From assembly GCA_023252095.1 (NCBI GenBank), contig JAHEXN010000106.1:1-10017 (forward strand): a DNA stretch of 10,017 nt. Direction: 5' to 3'. The notes under the pieces are model-generated. The model saw nothing but the letters and a program-made list of their open reading frames with translations, made no database searches and had not been told where the DNA came from. The stretch is from Actinomycetes bacterium (GTDB lineage: Bacteria; Actinomycetota; Actinomycetes; Propionibacteriales; Nocardioidaceae). Within the stretch, counting starts at the first letter, position 1, and each line of letters opens with the position of its first letter. Made by a program: the position numbers and the translations under genes. Below, piece after piece: positions 9,086 through 10,017 of the stretch.

Positions 9086-10017
9086 GTGACCGTTCGCGTT
9101 GGCATCAATGGCTTTGGCCGCATCGGCCGCAACTTCTTCCGCGCGGTTCGCGCCGCCGGTGGCGACATCGAGATCGTGGCGGTCAACGACCTCACCGACA
9201 ACAAGACGCTCGCGACGCTCCTCAAGTACGACTCGATCCTTGGTCGCCTCGACGCCGACGTCTCCTACGACGACACGTCGATCACGGTCGGCGACCAGAA
9301 GATCGCCGCCTTCGCCGAGCGCGACCCCGCCAAGCTCGACTGGGCCAGCGTGGGCGTCGACATCGTCGTGGAGTCCACCGGCTTCTTCACCGACGCGACC
9401 AAGGCCAAGGCCCACGTCGACGGCGGTGCCAAGAAGGTCATCATCTCGGCGCCCGCCAAGAACGAGGACATCACGATCGTGATGGGCGTCAACCACGAGC
9501 TGTACGACACGTCGAAGCACACCGTGATCTCGAACGCCTCGTGCACCACGAACTGCCTCGCGCCGCTGGCCAAGGCCCTCAACGACGCCCTCGGCATCGA
9601 GCGTGGCCTCATGACCACGATCCACGCGTACACGCAGGACCAGAACCTGCAGGACGCCCCGCACAGCGACCTGCGCCGTGCGCGCGCCGCCGCGATCAAC
9701 ATCGTCCCGACCTCGACGGGCGCCGCCAAGGCCGTCAGCCTCGTGCTGCCCGAGCTGGCCGGCAAGCTCGACGGCTACGCGCTGCGCGTCCCCGTGCCCA
9801 CGGGCTCGGCGACCGACCTCACGTTCACGGCCAGCCGCGAGACCACGGTCGAGGAGGTCAACCAGATCATCAAGGACGCCTCCGAGGGTGCCATGAAGGG
9901 CTTCCTGGTCTACACCGACGACCCGATCGTCTCCAGCGACATCGTGACCGATCCCGCGTCGAGCATCTTCGACTCGGGCCTGACGAAGGTCATCGGCGAC
10001 CAGGTCAAGGTCGTCGG
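9086..10017 (+). CDS. gap: glyceraldehyde-3-phosphate dehydrogenase (type I), 3' end outside window
   Basis: GAPDH oxidises glyceraldehyde-3-phosphate with NAD and phosphate to 1,3-bisphosphoglycerate in cytosolic glycolysis. About 310 codons are present of an expected 333 or so; the window ends just before the usual C-terminal WYDNEWGYS region. The Rossmann loop GFGRIG is at 9-14. Asp35 in VNDLTD is the residue that normally favours NAD over NADP. The active site is SNASCTTNC with the nucleophile Cys153, and His180 lies in TIHAYTQDQ. The SDLRRARAAA and PTSTGAAKAV stretches bind phosphate groups. The GTG start has a Shine-Dalgarno at the right distance and gives the standard N-terminus. In actinobacteria this gene commonly follows the whiA block and is followed by pgk and tpiA, which would lie beyond the right edge. 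Confidence 0.98.
   Translation, partial: MTVRVGINGFGRIGRNFFRAVRAAGGDIEIVAVNDLTDNKTLATLLKYDSILGRLDADVSYDDTSITVGDQKIAAFAERDPAKLDWASVGVDIVVESTGFFTDATKAKAHVDGGAKKVIISAPAKNEDITIVMGVNHELYDTSKHTVISNASCTTNCLAPLAKALNDALGIERGLMTTIHAYTQDQNLQDAPHSDLRRARAAAINIVPTSTGAAKAVSLVLPELAGKLDGYALRVPVPTGSATDLTFTASRETTVEEVNQIIKDASEGAMKGFLVYTDDPIVSSDIVTDPASSIFDSGLTKVIGDQVKVV

Overview
This window looks like ordinary core chromosome of a high-GC actinobacterium. The DNA is strongly GC-rich (roughly 70% by eye) with G/C-ending codons throughout. It carries the actinobacterial block uvrC-rapZ-yvcK-whiA followed by gap. The protein sequences resemble those of Streptomyces, Mycobacterium and especially Nocardioidaceae-type organisms. 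The family-level placement is inference from remembered sequences; no search was run.

Layout. Bases 1-2864 hold almost all of uvrA (+); its start codon straddles the left edge. A small gene of unknown function for a multi-pass membrane protein (3450-2869, -) converges on uvrA, with only 4 bases between the stop codons. A 55-base divergent spacer (3451-3505) separates it from uvrC (3506-5452, +). Then come rapZ (5471-6334), yvcK/glmR/cuvA (6331-7269), whiA (7280-8257), a PrmC-related methyltransferase (8254-9039) and gap (9086 to beyond the right edge), all on +. Two start/stop overlaps of the GTGA type (rapZ/yvcK and whiA/methyltransferase) indicate translational coupling. The largest intergenic spaces are 55 and 46 bases, so no gene-free stretch reaches 300 bases.

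Function. UvrA and UvrC are the damage-recognition and dual-incision parts of nucleotide excision repair. RapZ and YvcK belong to families tied to amino-sugar (GlcN-6-P / UDP-GlcNAc) sensing and cell-wall precursor control. WhiA is a DNA-binding regulator of cell division and sporulation genes. Gap is the glycolytic GAPDH that usually heads gap-pgk-tpi in these bacteria. The methyltransferase belongs to a PrmC-like family whose substrate is unknown.

Regulation. Three TANNNT -10 elements sit at the right places. Those for uvrC and whiA lie 6 and 7 bases before the ATG with no Shine-Dalgarno sequence, which suggests leaderless mRNAs. The one for gap gives a short leader with a Shine-Dalgarno. 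The whiA and gap -10 elements begin with the TAG stop codon of the preceding gene. All -35 regions are weak. I found no tRNA, rRNA, mobile element, CRISPR array, phage gene or clear intrinsic terminator. I see no undescribed multi-gene system here; the main points of interest are promoter architecture, a rare-codon patch in uvrC, and two proteins without an assigned role.
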